A stretch of DNA of 64,000 bases, from NCBI RefSeq assembly GCF_000383855.1, contig NZ_KB912877.1, positions 2,530,732-2,594,731 of the forward strand, in the 5' to 3' direction. Position 1 is the first letter of the stretch. Every line of letters begins with the position of its first letter. Under the pieces are notes generated by a model that saw only the letters and a list, made by a program, of their open reading frames with translations, had not been told where the DNA came from and did not search any database. Source of the DNA: Methylobacter marinus A45 (GTDB lineage: Bacteria > Pseudomonadota > Gammaproteobacteria > Methylococcales > Methylomonadaceae). This document shows positions 19,611 to 30,381 of the stretch, piece after piece. Both the position numbers and the translations under genes were made by a program.

Positions 19611-19717
19611 AATTCTTGTAAAATTACCGATAAAGGAATGCCGCCGCAGGCAAACTGTGCGATTTTGCTGGGGCGGGGTTCAATTTATTATTATCTATCT
19701 TTTTTATGACCGCGTGA

Positions 19718-19957
19718 ATGACTATGTCAATTAAAGTGCGTTATTTCGCCAGTTTGAAAGAAAGCCTGGGCCGTTCGGAAGACGATCTTGAGTTTACAGG
19801 CCCGGTCACCGTCAAGGATATATGGTGTCGTGCCAATGTCGGCAAGCCGGCGCCGGATAATCTGCTGGCGGCGGTCAATATGGAATATGTCGACTGGAAC
19901 AGTGTCGTCAGGGACGGCGATGAGGTGGCTTTTTTTCCGCCGGTAACCGGAGGCTGA
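19718..19957 (+). CDS. moaD: Molybdopterin synthase sulfur carrier MoaD
   Basis: The 79-aa ubiquitin-like protein ends in the essential Gly-Gly (FFPPVTGG). Its C-terminal glycine is adenylated and thiocarboxylated to supply sulfur to MoaE. A start two codons later (MSIKVRYFASLKESLGR) is equally possible, since neither ATG has a good SD. It is 2 bp from moaE. Confidence 0.95.
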   Translation: MTMSIKVRYFASLKESLGRSEDDLEFTGPVTVKDIWCRANVGKPAPDNLLAAVNMEYVDWNSVVRDGDEVAFFPPVTGG

Positions 19958-19959
19958 CC

Positions 19960-20412
19960 ATGGCAGTGAAAATTTATGCGCAAGGCTTCGATCCCTGGCA
20001 GGAAGTTCAGGCGTATCAAAATGCGGCAAGGCAGATGGCCGGTAAATTCGGCGCGACCAACGTTTTTATCGGCACCATGCGCGATTTCAACGAAGGCGAT
20101 GATGTCAAATCCATGCATCTTGAGCATTATCCGGGCATGACCGAAAAGCAGCTGGAAAAAATCATTGCTGAAGCGCGGCGTCAGTGGTCGGTCATTGATG
20201 CGCTGGTCGTGCATCGCGTGGGAGAAATTTTGCCGAATGAGCCGATTGTGCTGGTGGTGGTCTGGGCTTCACACCGTGGCGATGCATTCGATGCCAGCCG
20301 GTATATTATGGAAGCGTTAAAGTCGAAAGCGCCTTTCTGGAAAAAGGAAGCGTTACTTTCGGAGGATCAGCGCTGGGTGGAGAAGAATACCGATGGTTAT
20401 AAGCGCGAATGA
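19960..20412 (+). CDS. moaE: Molybdopterin synthase catalytic subunit MoaE
   Basis: The 150-aa protein has the family motifs FIGTMRDFN, LEHYPGMTEKQLEKI and VHRVGEILPNEPIVLVVVWASHRGDAF, plus the basic active-site end KSKAPFWKKE. With MoaD it adds two sulfurs to cyclic pyranopterin monophosphate. It is immediately downstream of moaD. Confidence 0.97.
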   Translation: MAVKIYAQGFDPWQEVQAYQNAARQMAGKFGATNVFIGTMRDFNEGDDVKSMHLEHYPGMTEKQLEKIIAEARRQWSVIDALVVHRVGEILPNEPIVLVVVWASHRGDAFDASRYIMEALKSKAPFWKKEALLSEDQRWVEKNTDGYKRE

Positions 20413-20426
20413 GAGGGAGCAGTGTG

Positions 20427-20447
20427 GGGGGCATTGTTGGTGCCCCC
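20427..20447. terminator. Bidirectional hairpin between moaE and ppa
   Basis: GGGGGCA (20427-20433) and TGCCCCC (20441-20447) form a 7-bp GC-rich stem with a 7-nt loop in the short gap between convergent genes. It is followed by an AT-rich stretch without a full T-run. Confidence 0.55.
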
Positions 20448-20476
20448 TTATAAATAGCATATGGCGTGTGCGCCGC

Positions 20477-21025
20477 TTAGAAGAGTGGTTTCTCTACAGT
20501 CGAGTTATATCGTTTTATGCTTGACATGATTTCTTCCTGGGCATGTTCCAGGCTGAACCAGCCTTCGATTTTTACCCATTTGCCCTCTTCCAGGTCCTTG
20601 TAGTGTTCAAAGAAATGCGCGATTTTAGCCAGTTTATCTTCAGGAATGTCTTCATAGCTTTTGACGCGATTATAGAACGGGGTCAATTTTTCCAGCGGCA
20701 CGGCCAATACTTTGGCATCCGCCCCGGCTTCATCCGTCATTTTCAGGACGCCAATAGGCCGGCAGCGCACCACACAACCGCTTAACAGCGGCGCAGGCGT
20801 AATCACCAGAACATCAACCGGATCGCCATCATCTGAAAGAGTGTGCGGAATATAGCCGTAATTGGTTGGGTACTGCATTGAAGTGCCCATGAAGCGGTCG
20901 ACCATCAGCGCGCCGGTATCCTTGTCGATTTCGTATTTAACCGGGTCGCTGAAAGCGGGTATTTCAATTACAACATTAATATCGTTTGGAATATCTTTTC
21001 CAGACGAGACTTTCATCAATGACAT
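20477..21025 (-). CDS. ppa: Inorganic pyrophosphatase (family I)
   Basis: The soluble pyrophosphatase is about 182 aa, with the family I active site GDPVDVLVI (Asp ligands) after [15 protein letters not shown]. It hydrolyses PPi from biosynthesis. I set the start at the ATG at 21023-21025 ([20 protein letters not shown]), which fits the E. coli N-terminus and has the SD AAAGAGGAC; the frame also opens 12 codons earlier. It lies near hppA and pfp, so three PPi-using enzymes share about 5 kb. Confidence 0.96.
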   Translation of the reverse strand: MSLMKVSSGKDIPNDINVVIEIPAFSDPVKYEIDKDTGALMVDRFMGTSMQYPTNYGYIPHTLSDDGDPVDVLVITPAPLLSGCVVRCRPIGVLKMTDEAGADAKVLAVPLEKLTPFYNRVKSYEDIPEDKLAKIAHFFEHYKDLEEGKWVKIEGWFSLEHAQEEIMSSIKRYNSTVEKPLF

Positions 21026-21101
21026 GCATGTCCTCTTTAGTAGATTGTCAAATCGTGACATTATATCAGCTGTGATAAGCTTTATTTAGAGGAATACCCG
21101 C

Positions 21102-21920
21102 ATGCAGGGACAATTAAGAAAAATGTGTACTCAATTGGACAACCCGGTTCAATATGAGTTGCCATTGTCGGATCAGACGGTCGCCTTAAATCCGCTAATC
21201 GGTAAGCCGCTTAAACTCACCTACACCGGCAGGATTTATTGCGTGCATTGCGGCAGGCAAACCAAGAAAAGTTTTAGTCAGGGCTATTGCTATCCCTGTT
21301 TTACTACACTGGCGCAGTGCGACATGTGTATCATGAAGCCGGAAACCTGCCATTATGAAGCCGGCACCTGCAGGGAACCTGCCTGGGCGGACGAATTCTG
21401 TTTCCAGCCCCATATCGTATATCTGGCCAATTCCTCCGGCATCAAAGTAGGCATCACCCGGCAGAACCAGATACCGACGCGTTGGATCGACCAGGGCGCT
21501 GTCCAGGCCTTGCCGATTTTTAAAGTGCAGTCACGCTATATTTCCGGCTTGATCGAGGTGGCTATTGCCCGATATGTCAGCGACAAGACCAGTTGGCAGC
21601 AAATGCTGAAAAATCATGCGGAACCTGTCGACCTGGCGGCCAAACGCGATGAACTGATTGCCGTGTGCAAAGCGGAATTGGCCAACATCGCCGAGCGCTT
21701 CGGTCAGCAGGCGATTGAAGTGCTAACGCATGAACAAGTGGTGGCGATTCATTACCCGGTGGATAATTACCCGGTAAAAGTCAAGTCCTTCAATTTCGAT
21801 AAGCAACCGGAAGTCGCAGGCGTTCTGCACGGCATCAAAGGCCAGTACCTGATGCTCGATACGGGCGTGATCAATATTCGCAAATTCACCGGTTACGAGG
21901 TCGAGTTTACTGCCCCGTAA
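21102..21920 (+). CDS. DUF2797 domain protein
   Basis: The 272-aa protein has two Cys pairs in the N-terminal third (CVHCG...CYPCF, CDMCIMKPETC...C), suggesting a zinc or Fe-S site. These are followed by a nuclease-like GIY-YIG-type motif context (VYLANSSGIKVGITR ... RWIDQGA). Members are described only as DUF2797, and the VGITR segment suggests a relation to GIY-YIG nucleases, which is my inference. It starts 77 bp divergent from ppa and ends 9 bp from the convergent hppA stop. Confidence 0.88.
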   Translation: MQGQLRKMCTQLDNPVQYELPLSDQTVALNPLIGKPLKLTYTGRIYCVHCGRQTKKSFSQGYCYPCFTTLAQCDMCIMKPETCHYEAGTCREPAWADEFCFQPHIVYLANSSGIKVGITRQNQIPTRWIDQGAVQALPIFKVQSRYISGLIEVAIARYVSDKTSWQQMLKNHAEPVDLAAKRDELIAVCKAELANIAERFGQQAIEVLTHEQVVAIHYPVDNYPVKVKSFNFDKQPEVAGVLHGIKGQYLMLDTGVINIRKFTGYEVEFTAP

Positions 21921-21929
21921 GTTCCCGGC

Positions 21930-23987
21930 CTAAAATTTGTCCAGCAACGGCACGACCAGCAAGGCTACGCTGTTGACCATCTTGATAATAATATTGACGG
22001 AAGGGCCGGCAGTATCCTTGTACGGATCGCCTACGGTATCGCCGGTAACCGAGGCTTTATGCGTATCGGAACCTTTGCCGCCATAATGACCTTCCTCAAC
22101 ATATTTTTTGGCATTGTCCCAGGCACCGCCGCCGATAGTCATGGAGATGGCGACAAACAGGCCGGTAATGATCGTGCCGATCAGCACACCGCCTAAAGCT
22201 TCCTTACCTAACGTGAAGCCGACGATGGCCGGTATGGACACCGGCAGCAGGGACGGTGCAACCATTTTTCTGATCGCGGAAATCGTCAGCATATCGACCG
22301 CCTTTGAATAATCGGGCTTGGCCGTGTAATCCATAATGCCGGGGATTTCCTTGAACTGGCGGCGCACTTCGTTGACGATGTCGCTGGCAGCCTTACCGAC
22401 CGCTTCCATGGCCAGGGCGCTGAACAAGTAAGGAATCAGCGCGCCGAGCAGCAGGCCGATAATGACCCGATGATCCGACAGATCGAAAATAATGCCGCCG
22501 AGTTTGTTGGTGAAATCGGAAAACAGCACCAGCGCCGCAAGGCCCGCCGAACCCATCGCATAACCTTTGGTAACGGCTTTGGTGGTATTGCCCACGGCAT
22601 CGAGGGGATCGGTGATTCGGCGGATTTCCTCTGGCATTTTTGCCATTTCGGCAATACCGCCGGCATTGTCGGTAATCGGGCCATAGGCGTCCATGGCCAC
22701 AATGATACCCGTTAACGACAACATGCCGGTCGCGGCAATAGCGATGCCGAATACTCCCGCCAAGTGGTAAGCACCCCACATGGCGGCGCAAATCAGGATA
22801 ACCGGTACGGCGGTGGCTTTCATGGACAGGCTTAGGCCGGCAATGACATTGGTGCCGGCCCCGGTGGTCGATGCCAGTGCAATTTGCCTGACCGGCCCAT
22901 ACTGGCTGGAGGTGTAGTATTCGGTGATGACCATCAGGGCAGCCATTAAGCCTAGACCGATAATGGTCGAATAAAACAGGTTAATGGAAGGAATGATTTG
23001 CGCACTGATAATCAATGTATCGCCGAGCAACCGTTCGGTGAGTAGATAAAACAGCAGGAAGGACAGCGCCACCGATACCATGACGCCCTTATATAAAGCG
23101 CCCATGATATCGCCGCGGCGGCCAATTCTGACGAAGAGAATGCCGATAATGGCGGTCAGGATTGAAATGCCGCCCAGCACCAGGGGATAAATGATGATGT
23201 TTTCATTATCGCCGGGCACCAGCAGGCTGGCCAATAACATCGTGCCAATCAGCGATACGGTATAGGATTCGAATAAATCGGCCGCCATGCCGGCGCAGTC
23301 GCCGACATTATCGCCGACATTATCGGCGATCACGGCCGGATTCCTGGGGTCATCCTCGGGTATGCCGGCTTCCACCTTGCCGACGATATCGGCGCCTACG
23401 TCGGCGCCTTTGGTAAATATTCCGCCGCCAAGGCGTGCGAAAATGGCGATCAGCGATGCGCCGAAAGCGACGCCTATCATGGCGTGCAGTGGTTCCGGCG
23501 TGCCCAGTTGTTGCAAGGTGATATAATAGCCGCTTGCTGCCAGAAGCCCCAGGCCCGCGACTAACATGCCGGTAATGGAGCCGCCCCGGAAGGCGATCAG
23601 AAATGCATGAGCCGTGCCCGCATAGGCGGCTTGTGCGGTACGGACATTGGCGCGAACCGAAATATGCATGCCCATGAAGCCGGCCAGTGCCGAAAACAGC
23701 GCACCGACGGCAAAACCGCCGGCGGTTTCCCAATTCAATAGAATACCGAGCAGTAATAAGATCAGGATCCCGACCAGGGCTATCACTTTATACTGCCTGG
23801 CCAGGTAAGCCTGAGCGCCTTGCTGGATCGCCTGGGCGATAGCCTGCATGCGTTCGTTGCCGGCAGGTTGTTTTTTGATCCATTTGATCGAAATCAGACT
23901 GTATAAAATAGCGCTGGCGGCAGCGAACAGGACAAAAAGACTGCACCATTGGGCAGGCGACAAGGTGGGCAGAATAATGTTTGGCAT
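21930..23987 (-). CDS. hppA: Membrane H+-translocating pyrophosphatase, K+-independent
   Basis: The product is about 685 aa with some 16 membrane helices. It couples PPi hydrolysis to H+ pumping across the inner membrane. The catalytic signature [20 protein letters not shown] and the [19 protein letters not shown] motif are intact. The segment [17 protein letters not shown] carries Lys where K+-dependent enzymes have Ala, so it should be K+-independent. The ATG at 23985-23987 has the SD AAGGACGG; the longer frame would read through a palindrome. It lies just downstream of pfp, a pairing described in methanotrophs, where PPi made from or used in glycolysis can be linked to proton motive force. 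Confidence 0.96.
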   Translation of the reverse strand: MPNIILPTLSPAQWCSLFVLFAAASAILYSLISIKWIKKQPAGNERMQAIAQAIQQGAQAYLARQYKVIALVGILILLLLGILLNWETAGGFAVGALFSALAGFMGMHISVRANVRTAQAAYAGTAHAFLIAFRGGSITGMLVAGLGLLAASGYYITLQQLGTPEPLHAMIGVAFGASLIAIFARLGGGIFTKGADVGADIVGKVEAGIPEDDPRNPAVIADNVGDNVGDCAGMAADLFESYTVSLIGTMLLASLLVPGDNENIIIYPLVLGGISILTAIIGILFVRIGRRGDIMGALYKGVMVSVALSFLLFYLLTERLLGDTLIISAQIIPSINLFYSTIIGLGLMAALMVITEYYTSSQYGPVRQIALASTTGAGTNVIAGLSLSMKATAVPVILICAAMWGAYHLAGVFGIAIAATGMLSLTGIIVAMDAYGPITDNAGGIAEMAKMPEEIRRITDPLDAVGNTTKAVTKGYAMGSAGLAALVLFSDFTNKLGGIIFDLSDHRVIIGLLLGALIPYLFSALAMEAVGKAASDIVNEVRRQFKEIPGIMDYTAKPDYSKAVDMLTISAIRKMVAPSLLPVSIPAIVGFTLGKEALGGVLIGTIITGLFVAISMTIGGGAWDNAKKYVEEGHYGGKGSDTHKASVTGDTVGDPYKDTAGPSVNIIIKMVNSVALLVVPLLDKF

Positions 23988-24002
23988 GGTCCGTCCTTGA
24001 TG

Positions 24003-24036
24003 GATGACCGCGGAACGCCGGCGTTCCGCGGTCATC
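24003..24036. promoter_or_regulatory. Perfect 34-bp palindrome between pfp and hppA
   Basis: The two 17-bp halves, starting GATGACCGCGG and ending CCGCGGTCATC, are exact reverse complements with no spacer. It sits 15 bp before the hppA start and about 50 bp after the pfp stop, right next to the hppA ribosome-binding site. A hairpin in the pfp-hppA mRNA could end, process or regulate it. There is no T-tract. Confidence 0.7.
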
Positions 24037-24088
24037 AGCGTGGGCTTATGTTCGAACTCTTCAATTATGTTGAAGAGCGCCGGATAGT

Positions 24089-25348
24089 CTAGACGGAAAA
24101 CTCAGGCAGTTTCTTAGCAATCATCTGTTTTTTCATCGTGACATAATCCGGCAAACCGTTTTTATAAGGCGGATAATCCTCGCCCATGATTAATGGTTGC
24201 AGATAACGGCGGCAGGCTTCGGTAATGCCAAAGCCGTCATCTGAAATGAACTCGGCCGGCATCATTTTTTCAACATTGGCGACATCCTTCAGGTCGGCAT
24301 GGCCTACGTGCCATTGATAAGGCGCGTCGGACGTTCTGACGATAGTGGGCATAACGGCCGATTTGCCGGAGATGGCCAGTTCCACGGCAGCCTTGCCCAT
24401 GGCATAAGCCTGATCCACGTCGGTTTTCGAGGCAATATGGCGAGCCGCTCTTTGCAGATAATCGGCGACAGCCCAGTGATATTTGTAACCCAATGCATCT
24501 TTGACAATATTGGCGACTACCGGCGCGGCACCGCCTAATTGCGCATGGCCGAAGGCATCGGTGCCGCCTGCCTCGGCCAGGAACTTGCCATCAGCGCCTT
24601 TTACGCCTTCCGATACCACAACCGAGCAATAGCCGTATTTTTTGACTTTTTCGTCAACCTTGGCCAGAAACCTGGCCTGATCAAATTGCACTTCGGGGAA
24701 CAAAATTACCAGCGGGATGTCTTTATCATCGTTGGCCGCCAGCCCGCCCGCGGCGGCGATCCAGCCGGCATGTCGTCCCATGACTTCCAGCACGAACACC
24801 TTGGTGGATGTAAGGCACATGGATTCCACGTCGAAACTGGCCTCGCGCATGGAAACGGCTATGTATTTGGCGACAGAGCCGAAACCCGGGCAGGTGTCGG
24901 TAATGGGTAAGTCGTTGTCCACCGTTTTAGGCACGCCGACACAGATGATCGGATAGCCCATCTGGTCGCCCAATTGTGACACTTTATATGCAGTGTCCTG
25001 GGAATCACCGCCGCCGTTATAGAAAAAGTAGCCGATATTATGCGTTTTAAAGACTTCGATCAGGCGCGCGTATTCGGCCTTGTTTTGTTCCAGGCTTTTT
25101 AATTTATAACGGCAGGAGCCGAACGCTCCGGCCGGCGTATGCCTTAAAGCCGCAATGGCGGCATCGGATTCAAGGCCGGTATCAATCAGCTCTTCCTTTA
25201 AGGCGCCGATAATGCCATTGTGCCCGGCATAAACCGTGCCTATTTTGTCGGGATGTTGCCGGGCGGTTTGCAAGACTCCGCAAGCGCTGGCGTTAATGAC
25301 AGACGTGACTCCCCCGGATTGGGCATAGAAAGCATTTTTTATTGACAT
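24089..25348 (-). CDS. pfp: PPi-dependent 6-phosphofructokinase
   Basis: The 419-aa enzyme reversibly phosphorylates fructose 6-phosphate with pyrophosphate. It carries GGGDSQDTA at the phosphate-binding loop and PKTVDND at the catalytic Asp site; the Lys in this motif is associated with PPi use. Later motifs are [13 protein letters not shown] and [10 protein letters not shown]. In methanotrophs this enzyme replaces ATP-PFK and also acts on sedoheptulose 7-phosphate. No ATP-PFK is seen here. It is upstream of hppA on the same strand. Confidence 0.94.
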   Translation of the reverse strand: MSIKNAFYAQSGGVTSVINASACGVLQTARQHPDKIGTVYAGHNGIIGALKEELIDTGLESDAAIAALRHTPAGAFGSCRYKLKSLEQNKAEYARLIEVFKTHNIGYFFYNGGGDSQDTAYKVSQLGDQMGYPIICVGVPKTVDNDLPITDTCPGFGSVAKYIAVSMREASFDVESMCLTSTKVFVLEVMGRHAGWIAAAGGLAANDDKDIPLVILFPEVQFDQARFLAKVDEKVKKYGYCSVVVSEGVKGADGKFLAEAGGTDAFGHAQLGGAAPVVANIVKDALGYKYHWAVADYLQRAARHIASKTDVDQAYAMGKAAVELAISGKSAVMPTIVRTSDAPYQWHVGHADLKDVANVEKMMPAEFISDDGFGITEACRRYLQPLIMGEDYPPYKNGLPDYVTMKKQMIAKKLPEFSV

Positions 25349-25520
25349 TTTATTGATTCCTTATGTGAGTGCGTGATATTTAGAACAATAATGGATTGTT
25401 ATCTACTAGACAAGCATTAAACAATGCGTTAAAGATCAAAATTACAATTCCGTCAGGAACCTAGTAAAATAGTCGAGAATAGCTTGACGAAAAAAGACAA
25501 TATCAGTAGTTTATTCACCT

Positions 25521-25565
25521 TTTTTCAAAATAATGCCGGTGACATCGGGCTTGAATTTTGAAAAA
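25521..25565 (+). promoter_or_regulatory. 11-bp inverted repeat in the ilvB leader
   Basis: TTTTTCAAAAT (25521-25531) and ATTTTGAAAAA (25555-25565) are perfect complements around a 23-nt loop, 55 bp before the ilvB start. It may be a repressor site or a leader hairpin. There is no obvious short leader peptide rich in Ile, Val or Leu codons, so classical attenuation is not supported. Confidence 0.45.
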
Positions 25566-25620
25566 CGGAATAAAATCGACTTGAACCGAGAGTCATAACC
25601 AGATTATTGAGGGCATTAGC

Positions 25621-27357
25621 GTGGAGCTAAACGGCGCACAAATCGTAATTCAGAGTCTTAAAGACGAAGGCGTGGAATATATTTTTGGCTATCCCGGCGG
25701 GGCGGTATTGCATTTATATGATGCGATTTTCCAGCAGGATGACGTCAAACATATTCTGGTCCGGCATGAACAGGCGGCTACGCATGCCGCCGACGGCTAT
25801 GCCCGTGCAACCGGAAAGCCCGGCGTGGTGCTGGTGACTTCCGGACCGGGCGCGACCAACGCCGTCACCGGCATCGCCACGGCTTATCTGGACTCGATTC
25901 CGATGGTTGTCATTTCCGGTCAGGTGTCCTCGCCGGTGATCGGCAGCGACGCGTTCCAGGAAGTCGACATGGTCGGCATAACCCGGCCTTGCGTGAAACA
26001 TAATTTTCTGGTCAAGGATGTGACCAAACTGGCGGAAACCATAAAGAAAGCGTTTTATGTGGCGACGACGGGGCGTCCCGGACCGGTGGTCATCGATGTG
26101 CCCAAGGACATCACTGATCCAAGAATCAAGGTGCCGTATAAATATCCCAAAAAAGTGACGATGCGCTCCTACAACCCGGCTACAGCCGGACATAAGGGCC
26201 AAATAAAAAGAGCCGTGGAGTTATTGTTAGAGGCCGAGAAACCCATGGTTTATGCGGGCGGCGGCGTCGTGCTGGGTGAAGCCAGCGAGGAACTGACGGA
26301 ATTAGTCCGCATGCTGGGCTATCCGGTCACCAATACCCTGATGGGCCTGGGTGCGTATCCGGCGACCGACAAGCAGTTCATCGGCATGCTGGGAATGCAC
26401 GGCACCTATGAGGCCAATATGGCCATGCACGAGAGCGATGTGATTATCGCCATCGGCGCACGCTTCGATGACCGCGTTACCGGTAAACTCGACCAGTTCT
26501 GTCCGTACGCCAAGATTATCCATATCGATATCGATCCGGCTTCCATTTCCAAGACCGTTAAAGTCGATGTACCCATTGTCGGCGATGTGAAGCCGGTGCT
26601 GGAACAAATGCTCGAGCTGATTAAGGAAGGCAAAAAGAAACCGAACAAAAAGGCGTTGGAAAACTGGTGGAACCAGATCGAAAAATGGCGCGCCGTTAAC
26701 TGCCTGGATTACGACAGAAGCAGCCTCCTGATCAAGCCGCAATATGTGATCGAGCAATTATATGACGTGACCAAGGGCGAGGCCTTTATCACTTCGGACG
26801 TGGGGCAGCATCAAATGTACGCCGCCCAGTATTATCATTTCGACAAGCCTCGCCGCTGGATTAACTCCGGGGGCTTGGGCACGATGGGATTCGGTCTGCC
26901 GGCGGCGATCGGCGTCAAACTGGCTCATCCCGACGCCAATGTCGCGTGTGTCACCGGCGAGGCCAGCATCCAGATGTGTATTCAGGAATTATCGACGGCG
27001 CTGCAGTACAATACGCCGGTCAAAATCGTTAACCTGAACAACCGCTATATGGGTATGGTGCGGCAATGGCAGGAATTCTCCTATGAAAGCCGCTATTCGC
27101 ATTCCTATATGGATACGATTCCCGATTTCGTGAAACTGGCCGAGGCCTATGGTCATATCGGCATGCGCATCGATAAGCCGGAAGAAGTGCGGCCGGCGCT
27201 GGAAGAAGCCTTTGCATTGAAAGACCGTACGGTGTTCTTGGACATCATGACCGATAGAACCGAGAACGTTTATCCGATGATCGAGGCCGGCAAGGGCCAT
27301 CACGATATGAAGCTGAGAGTAGCACCGGGAACACCGACAGACAGGGAACTGGCATAA
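25621..27357 (+). CDS. ilvB: Acetolactate synthase large subunit
   Basis: The 578-aa ThDP enzyme makes acetolactate or acetohydroxybutyrate from pyruvate, the committed step to valine, leucine and isoleucine. It has the catalytic Glu in [19 protein letters not shown], the FAD-binding middle domain, and the ThDP-Mg motif [19 protein letters not shown] (Gly-Glu-Ala in place of the common Gly-Asp-Gly) then [14 protein letters not shown]. The GTG start has GAGGGC upstream. It overlaps ilvN by one base. Confidence 0.97.
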   Translation: MELNGAQIVIQSLKDEGVEYIFGYPGGAVLHLYDAIFQQDDVKHILVRHEQAATHAADGYARATGKPGVVLVTSGPGATNAVTGIATAYLDSIPMVVISGQVSSPVIGSDAFQEVDMVGITRPCVKHNFLVKDVTKLAETIKKAFYVATTGRPGPVVIDVPKDITDPRIKVPYKYPKKVTMRSYNPATAGHKGQIKRAVELLLEAEKPMVYAGGGVVLGEASEELTELVRMLGYPVTNTLMGLGAYPATDKQFIGMLGMHGTYEANMAMHESDVIIAIGARFDDRVTGKLDQFCPYAKIIHIDIDPASISKTVKVDVPIVGDVKPVLEQMLELIKEGKKKPNKKALENWWNQIEKWRAVNCLDYDRSSLLIKPQYVIEQLYDVTKGEAFITSDVGQHQMYAAQYYHFDKPRRWINSGGLGTMGFGLPAAIGVKLAHPDANVACVTGEASIQMCIQELSTALQYNTPVKIVNLNNRYMGMVRQWQEFSYESRYSHSYMDTIPDFVKLAEAYGHIGMRIDKPEEVRPALEEAFALKDRTVFLDIMTDRTENVYPMIEAGKGHHDMKLRVAPGTPTDRELA

Positions 27358-27848
27358 TGAGACATATTATTTCGATACTGATGGAAAATGAGGCGGGCGC
27401 ATTATCGCGCGTGGCCGGTTTGTTCTCAGCACGCGGTTACAACATCGAGTCGTTGACTGTGGCGCCGACGGAAGACCCCAGCCTATCCAGAATGACATTG
27501 GTCACCCGTGGCAATGAAGACGTTATCGAACAGATCACCAAACAACTCAATAAGCTGATTGATGTGGTCAAGCTGATCGATTTGGCCGAATCCGTGCATA
27601 TCGAGCGCGAACTGATGATGGTGAAAGTGAAAACCAGCGACGAGACGCGCGAGGAGGTCAGAAGCCTGGCCAATATTTTTCGTGGCCGCATCATCGACGT
27701 GACGCCAACGACTTATGTCGTTGAAATGACCGGCACCTCGGATAAGCTGGACGCATTCGTCGCCGCCATTGATTCGGACGGTATTATAGAAGTCGTGCGT
27801 TCCGGTCCGACCGGCATTTCGCGCGGCGAGAAAGGGCTGCATCTGTAG
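27357..27848 (+). CDS. ilvN: Acetolactate synthase small regulatory subunit
   Basis: The 163-aa protein has an N-terminal ACT domain (HIISILMENEAGALSRVAGLF, about 1-75) that binds valine for feedback inhibition, and a C-terminal domain (about 84-160). Its ATG overlaps the ilvB stop (TAATG), so the two subunits are made together. The name could equally be ilvH. Confidence 0.96.
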   Translation: MRHIISILMENEAGALSRVAGLFSARGYNIESLTVAPTEDPSLSRMTLVTRGNEDVIEQITKQLNKLIDVVKLIDLAESVHIERELMMVKVKTSDETREEVRSLANIFRGRIIDVTPTTYVVEMTGTSDKLDAFVAAIDSDGIIEVVRSGPTGISRGEKGLHL

Positions 27849-27910
27849 CCAATGCTTTATTTATTCAGCGCCCGGTTCCCCGGGCCTGGTTTGAAATTTA
27901 AAAAACATAA

Positions 27911-28942
<1,032 letters not shown>

Positions 28943-28964
28943 TCGATTCGGTTTGACCGTTTTA

Positions 28965-28995
28965 AAAAAGCCCGTCTTATGACGGGCTTTTTTTT
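28965..28995 (+). terminator. Rho-independent terminator after ilvC
   Basis: AAGCCCGTC (28968-28976), loop TTAT, GACGGGCTT (28981-28989) and a run of eight Ts. The rtcA-tail repeat begins directly after the T-run. Confidence 0.93.
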
Positions 28996-29130
28996 GCCCG
29001 CGAGCCGGGATTCTATAAAAATGGGTTTTATCCAAGCATGCAGTGCAGGGACGACTTTGGTTAAAATGCCGACCGTTGACGTCGCCTTTTTGCGTATATC
29101 AGATGATCACTCGCCACTGCCTTTTCAGTT
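28996..29130 (-). repeat. 135-bp direct repeat, decayed copy of the rtcA 3' end
   Basis: This stretch aligns without gaps to 30247-30381 (113 of 135 positions identical by my count, about 84%). On the minus strand it still encodes the end of RtcA (LKRQWRVII then stop; the real gene has PKRQWRVAI). It lies 1.25 kb from the intact gene, in the same orientation, directly after the ilvC terminator. Confidence 0.85.
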
Positions 29131-29426
29131 CTAGTACTCAGTCAATTTAATTATGACGGATAAACTGTAGGTGCGAATTCATTCGCACTATTCGCATGCC
29201 ATGAATACTCCGCAAATTTTACTCGTCAGAACAAGGCTGACTGAGTAATATGGCGGTATGTAAACATTGGGCAGTTAGTATCATCCGTTGGATGAATCTT
29301 GCAAAAAGTCCAACATAAGCATTGATGATTATTATCAATCGCTCAAGTATCCGGAAAGCACATCTGGAAATGCTTACGAACATACGCCGCTTAAGGATTT
29401 GATTGTCAATAATTTCCCTGTTTAAA
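29131..29426. other. Gene-poor spacer with a possible gene remnant
   Basis: No complete gene is visible. A small hairpin GTGCGAA-TTCA-TTCGCAC lies at 29171-29188. From 29279 to 29425 (+) a 48-codon stretch is open, without a start codon, and ends at TAA (IDDYYQSLKYPESTSGNAYE near its middle). Its composition is coding-like, so it may be the tail of a lost gene; I do not recognise it. Confidence 0.3.
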
Positions 29427-29521
29427 CATAGGATGCGCCGACGACAGGAGGCGCATCATTCGCGATCGATGCGCTTCATTGCGCCGCCTGGAGCGCCTAC
29501 TTTTGGTCAGCGCATCCTATG
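29427..29521. repeat. 95-bp element with 12-bp terminal inverted repeats
   Basis: CATAGGATGCGC (29427-29438) and GCGCATCCTATG (29510-29521) are exact complements. The interior repeats the words GGCGCATC and GATGCGC, so it can fold into several stems. It looks like a REP/MITE-type non-coding element upstream of the DinB-like gene. Confidence 0.6.
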
Positions 29522-29656
29522 CAAGATTCCAGTTTCAGGAAGTCATTTTTAGCCAAATCCTTAGTATAATGGCCGAAGTGGAACAGGGTTCCTTGAGGCT
29601 ATGGTCGAGGATATTAGAAACCTACGGAAAAGATCAGTGTTACTGGGAGATTCGAT

Positions 29657-30196
29657 ATGCCTGATTGCATAACCAATAAACAAATGACAAGCAAGGCGAA
29701 TATAACCAGCTATACGCGCACGATGGCCGGCTATAACCGTTGGATGAACGAGCGCATCTATGATAGTTGTTCGACGATCCCAGCTGAGGCGCTGAAACGC
29801 GACATGGGTGCCTTCTTCAAGTCCATCCATGGCACGCTGAATCATACCCTGCTCGCCGACCGGATATGGATGGGGCGTTTCATGGGGCAGCCTTTTGCAT
29901 TCAAATCCCTTGATCAAGAACTTTATCCGGATTTCTTACAGCTTCGTGCAGAGCGGGAGAAAACCGACGGCAGCATCATTGAATGGTCCGAATCGCTGAC
30001 GGATTCGGAGCTTAACCGCACTCTCCATTACACAAGCGCCGTGACCCCTAAGCCTAGAAGCTATCCTCTCTGGTTTGCTGTCATTCATTTTTTTAACCAT
30101 CAAACGCACCATCGGGGCCAGATCACAACATTGTTGAGCCAGCACGGCATCGATCCAGGCATCACTGATTTAATATGGCTTCCCGAATTTCAATAG
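29657..30196 (+). CDS. DinB-family protein
   Basis: The 179-aa protein looks like a four-helix DinB/YfiT-type metal-binding fold. Helix 2 has IHGTLNHTLLADRIWM and the C-terminal metal motif is HFFNHQTHHRGQITTLL, giving the usual three-His site. Members are S-transferases that often use bacillithiol or mycothiol, or are of unknown role; the substrate here is unknown. GGGAG lies before the ATG. It is a single-gene unit between the two copies of the rtcA-tail repeat, and its TAG stop is the first three bases of a palindromic terminator, suggesting acquired cargo. Confidence 0.85.
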   Translation: MPDCITNKQMTSKANITSYTRTMAGYNRWMNERIYDSCSTIPAEALKRDMGAFFKSIHGTLNHTLLADRIWMGRFMGQPFAFKSLDQELYPDFLQLRAEREKTDGSIIEWSESLTDSELNRTLHYTSAVTPKPRSYPLWFAVIHFFNHQTHHRGQITTLLSQHGIDPGITDLIWLPEFQ

Positions 30197-30246
30197 CTCG
30201 CAGGCTGGGTTTACGCAAAGCTCCAACTCAGCCTACGAGCTTTTTT
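30195..30246 (+). terminator. GTAGGCTGGG-type palindrome acting as terminator
   Basis: AGCTCGCAGGCTG (30195-30207) pairs with CAGCCTACGAGCT (30229-30241; one mismatch) and is followed by six Ts. Related palindromes occur at 34823-34900 and 35722-35804. It overlaps the stop of the DinB-like gene. Confidence 0.75.
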
Positions 30247-30381
30247 GCCCGCGAGCCCGGGTTTTATAAAAACGGGATTTATCCAAGTACGCAGTGTGGG
30301 GGCGACTTCGATTAAAGTGCTTACTGTTGGCGTCGCCTTTTTGCATATATCAGATGGCCACCCGCCACTGCCTTTTCGGTT
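30247..30381 (-). repeat. 135-bp direct repeat, intact copy containing the rtcA 3' end
   Basis: This is the partner of 28996-29130. The last 32 bp are the true 3' end of rtcA, and the rest is rtcA downstream sequence. Like its partner it begins directly after the T-run of a terminator. Confidence 0.85.

Noticed and set aside
19611-19717. Moco riboswitch between moaC and moaD
   Set aside because: The 107-bp gap does not show the conserved Moco-motif arrangement that I could recognise.
29479-29664. 61-codon plus-strand frame before the DinB-like gene
   Set aside because: It begins inside the 95-bp inverted-repeat element, overlaps the DinB start and shows no family features.
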